Shown: positions 7,118 through 8,570 of the stretch, piece after piece
Layout: every line of letters begins with the position of its first letter
Position numbering within the stretch: position 1 is the stretch's first letter
Assembly (NCBI GenBank): GCA_024408745.1
Contig: JAKSUS010000042.1
Location: forward strand, 1-8,570
DNA: 8,570 nucleotides
From: Candidatus Gastranaerophilales bacterium
Lineage (GTDB): Bacteria; Cyanobacteriota; Vampirovibrionia; Gastranaerophilales; JAILCC01
Direction of reading: 5' to 3'
Translations under genes and position numbers: made by a program
Notes under the pieces: generated by a model
Seen by the model: the letters and a program-made list of their open reading frames with translations, nothing else
What the model was told of the DNA's origin: nothing
Database searches by the model: none

Positions 7118-7147
7118 ATCTTATGTATATAAAAACGATATACTCAA
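7118..7147 (-). promoter_or_regulatory. Possible promoter of the coiled-coil pair
   Basis: On the minus strand TTGAGT (7147-7142) and TAAGAT (7123-7118) are 18 nt apart and resemble -35 and -10 hexamers. They sit 25-54 nt before the paralogue B start, in the divergent region shared with rsgA. The surroundings are almost all A and T, so chance matches are easy; this is only a candidate. Confidence 0.3.
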
Positions 7148-7197
7148 AAAAATTGCCTAATTTTCAAAAATTTAATTTATATAAAATTGACAAGTTG

Positions 7198-7206
7198 TGC
7201 TATAAT
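7198..7206 (+). promoter_or_regulatory. Extended -10 promoter for rsgA
   Basis: TGC-TATAAT is a perfect extended -10 element ending 18 nt before the rsgA start codon. A consensus TTGACA lies at 7187-7192 but only 8 nt from the -10, too close to serve as its -35. At the normal spacing the sequence is TATATA. Transcription would start around 7213, almost on the ribosome-binding site (AAAGGTGG, 7213-7220), giving a very short leader. Confidence 0.6.
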
Positions 7207-7224
7207 TAATACAAAGGTGGTATT

Positions 7225-8232
7225 TTGCAAGGTAAAGTTATAAAAATTTTTTCTGATTTTTACTACGTTCAAGTTGAAAATGAAATACTTGAATGTAAGT
7301 TGCGTGAAGTTTTAAAAAAATCAGGACTTCAGGTAATGGTAGGTGATAATGTAATTATTGACTCTGTTGATGATAATTCAGGACAAGGTGCTATTTGCGA
7401 AATTCTTGAAAGAAAAAATTCTATATTTCGTCCGGCTGTTGCAAATATCGATCAGATTATTTTGGTTGTATCTTTAAAACATCCGAAAACACCTTTAAAA
7501 AATATAGACAGGTATCTCGCGCAAGCAAATTATTTCGGCATAGATGTTGTAATTTGCGCAAATAAAGCAGATTTATCGAATAATGAAGAACAAAATGAAA
7601 TAAGAAATATTTATTCGCCTTTAGGTTATGAAATAGTTTTCACTTCTGCATTAAATAAAACAGGAATAAATGATTTAAAAAAATATTTAAAAGATAAAAC
7701 TTCTATTTTTTGTGGTGCATCAGGAGTCGGTAAAACAAGTCTTTGTAATGCAATTCATTCAAATATTGACTTAAAAACAGGTGAAGTCAGTAAGAATTCC
7801 AGAGGACCACACACAACAAGACATTGTGAAATACTTTCATTTGATTATGAAAATACAACTTCAAACATTGTTGATACTCCGGGTTTTAGCCTGTTAAAGT
7901 TTGATTATATTGAACCGCAAAACGTAAAAAATTTTTTTCCAGAAATACTTGAATTTTCTAAAGATTGTAAGTTCTCAGATTGTATTCATGAACATGAAAC
8001 AAATTGTAATGTTATCAATAATCTTGATAAGATTGCACCTTCAAGATATGAAAGTTATCTGGAAATCTTGCAGGAAGCAAAAGAATATAAAAAGAAAGTT
8101 CAGGAATCAGGTACAAAAACAGAAACAAGAATTAAGAAAATTAATTCTAAATTTGTCCCTAAAATTTCCAACAAAAAACGTGATTTTTCAAGACGAAAAA
8201 CAAAACAAAGTATTTTTAATGAAATAGAATAA
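7225..8232 (+). CDS. rsgA: Ribosome small-subunit-dependent GTPase RsgA
   Basis: Circularly permuted GTPase that binds the 30S subunit late in maturation and hydrolyses GTP there. Domain order in the 335-residue protein: an N-terminal OB-fold (about 1-65); a G domain with motifs in the permuted order NKAD (113-116, G4), TSAL (140-143, G5), GASGVGKTS (164-172, G1), RGPHTTR (193-199, G2) and DTPG (217-220, G3); then a zinc-binding site Cys248-x4-Cys253-x-His255-x5-Cys261. A basic tail (300-328) could contact rRNA. The start is TTG at 7225; AAAGGTGG ends only 4 nt before it, and the next in-frame Met is residue 38, inside the OB-fold, so TTG fits the family N-terminus. It is divergent from the coiled-coil pair and convergent with the gene on its right, with stop codons 19 nt apart. 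No terminator is evident after it. Confidence 0.97.
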   Translation: MQGKVIKIFSDFYYVQVENEILECKLREVLKKSGLQVMVGDNVIIDSVDDNSGQGAICEILERKNSIFRPAVANIDQIILVVSLKHPKTPLKNIDRYLAQANYFGIDVVICANKADLSNNEEQNEIRNIYSPLGYEIVFTSALNKTGINDLKKYLKDKTSIFCGASGVGKTSLCNAIHSNIDLKTGEVSKNSRGPHTTRHCEILSFDYENTTSNIVDTPGFSLLKFDYIEPQNVKNFFPEILEFSKDCKFSDCIHEHETNCNVINNLDKIAPSRYESYLEILQEAKEYKKKVQESGTKTETRIKKINSKFVPKISNKKRDFSRRKTKQSIFNEIE

Positions 8233-8251
8233 AAATCTTAATATTAATTAA

Positions 8252-8545
8252 TTAGTGTTGCTTGCTAATATCAATAGTTATACCTATAGGTCGTTGTGAT
8301 GCAGCAGTGTATGCTGCAATTACTGTTTGAAAATCTTGATTATAAAGACGAACACTGGCAGCATCACCTTGCGAATCAAAATAATATATAGTTGGAATAT
8401 TGTCAGCTCCTTGTGTAATCTTTGTTATTTTATCAGTATTTATATCTAAATCACCATCAACAGTATGTGGATCTTCTACTTTTAAATAACCACGAAAATT
8501 TTGTCTGTTTAACACTTGATTACAAGAAATAGAATTAATTTGCAT
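8252..8545 (-). CDS. Small hypothetical protein with Gastranaerophilales-type N-terminus
   Basis: A 97-residue protein of unknown function. The start is well supported: AGAAAGGA lies 9 nt before the ATG. It opens MQINSISCNQ and carries NFRGY at residues 16-20. This short N-terminal pattern (M-x-I-N-x-I, then N-F-R/K-G) recalls, from memory, many otherwise unrelated small proteins in Gastranaerophilales genomes. The rest is polar and looks like a small beta-rich domain: TIYYFDSQG (52-60), then a helix-like stretch around FQTVIAAYTAASQ (72-84) and a final IGITIDIS strand. There is no hydrophobic signal peptide or membrane segment. It converges on rsgA and is not part of a visible operon; the window ends 25 nt upstream of its start. 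Confidence 0.75.
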   Translation of the reverse strand: MQINSISCNQVLNRQNFRGYLKVEDPHTVDGDLDINTDKITKITQGADNIPTIYYFDSQGDAASVRLYNQDFQTVIAAYTAASQRPIGITIDISKQH

Positions 8546-8570
8546 TATAATTTGTCCTTTCTAAAATTAC

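Noticed and set aside
7115..7142. TATATC...GATATA inverted repeat in the divergent promoter region, as an operator
   Set aside because: Six-base A/T-rich arms 16 nt apart are expected by chance in this sequence.
7187..7206. TTGACA and TATAAT read as one standard sigma-70 promoter
   Set aside because: The spacing is 8 nt instead of about 17, so the two hexamers cannot act together. Only the extended -10 is kept.
8233..8251. Palindromic TTAATATTAA/TTAATTAA between the convergent stops
   Set aside because: It consists of A and T only in an AT-rich gap, with no G/C stem; too weak for a terminator or operator call.
8300..8318. Hairpin TGCAGCA-GTGTA-TGCTGCA as a terminator for rsgA
   Set aside because: It lies inside the 97-residue gene, where Ala codons explain the repeat, and no T tract follows.

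Overview
The window is AT-rich, gene-dense bacterial chromosome with no sign of a plasmid, phage or insertion sequence. Housekeeping genes are intact and lie on both strands. The best guess at a host is an uncultured, gut-type member of the Vampirovibrionia/Melainabacteria (order Gastranaerophilales), the non-photosynthetic relatives of cyanobacteria. Three things suggest this. The FtsZ core reads like a cyanobacterial one. The small protein at the right end opens with an Asn-Ser-Ile start and an Asn-Phe-Arg-Gly motif that I associate with that lineage. No ftsA lies beside ftsZ. The assignment is an inference; no marker here proves it.

Layout, in order of transcription. On the minus strand, a pair of related coiled-coil proteins of unknown function (7093-5936, then 5861-4500) is closed by a hairpin terminator at 4435-4471. 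Next is a tightly packed set: dxr (isoprenoid precursor synthesis), a DUF881 membrane protein, a DUF1290 small basic membrane protein (Sbp) and ftsZ. The first three are 2 nt apart and ftsZ follows after 22 nt. A perfect 17-bp hairpin (934-970) ends this unit. proS (prolyl-tRNA synthetase) then starts from its own extended -10 promoter and runs off the left edge. On the plus strand, rsgA (ribosome-assembly GTPase, TTG start) is divergent from the coiled-coil pair. It converges on a 97-residue lineage-type protein on the minus strand at the right end.

How the genes fit together. DUF881-sbp-ftsZ is the Firmicutes-style ylxW/ylxX-sbp-ftsA-ftsZ block without ftsA. It sits between dxr and proS, where many bacteria carry the site-2 protease gene rseP. 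Isoprenoid supply (needed for the undecaprenyl carrier of wall synthesis) and the division ring would thus share one transcript. The most novel part is the coiled-coil pair. The two proteins share an N-terminal motif, a central motif and a C-terminal end, and the spacing between the matching blocks differs in steps of exactly seven residues. They also share an 18-nt leader. They look like a tandem duplication, and their function is unknown.

No tRNA, rRNA, CRISPR array or mobile element was seen. The longest stretches without a gene are 4359-4499 (terminator plus dxr upstream region) and 7094-7224 (divergent promoters).
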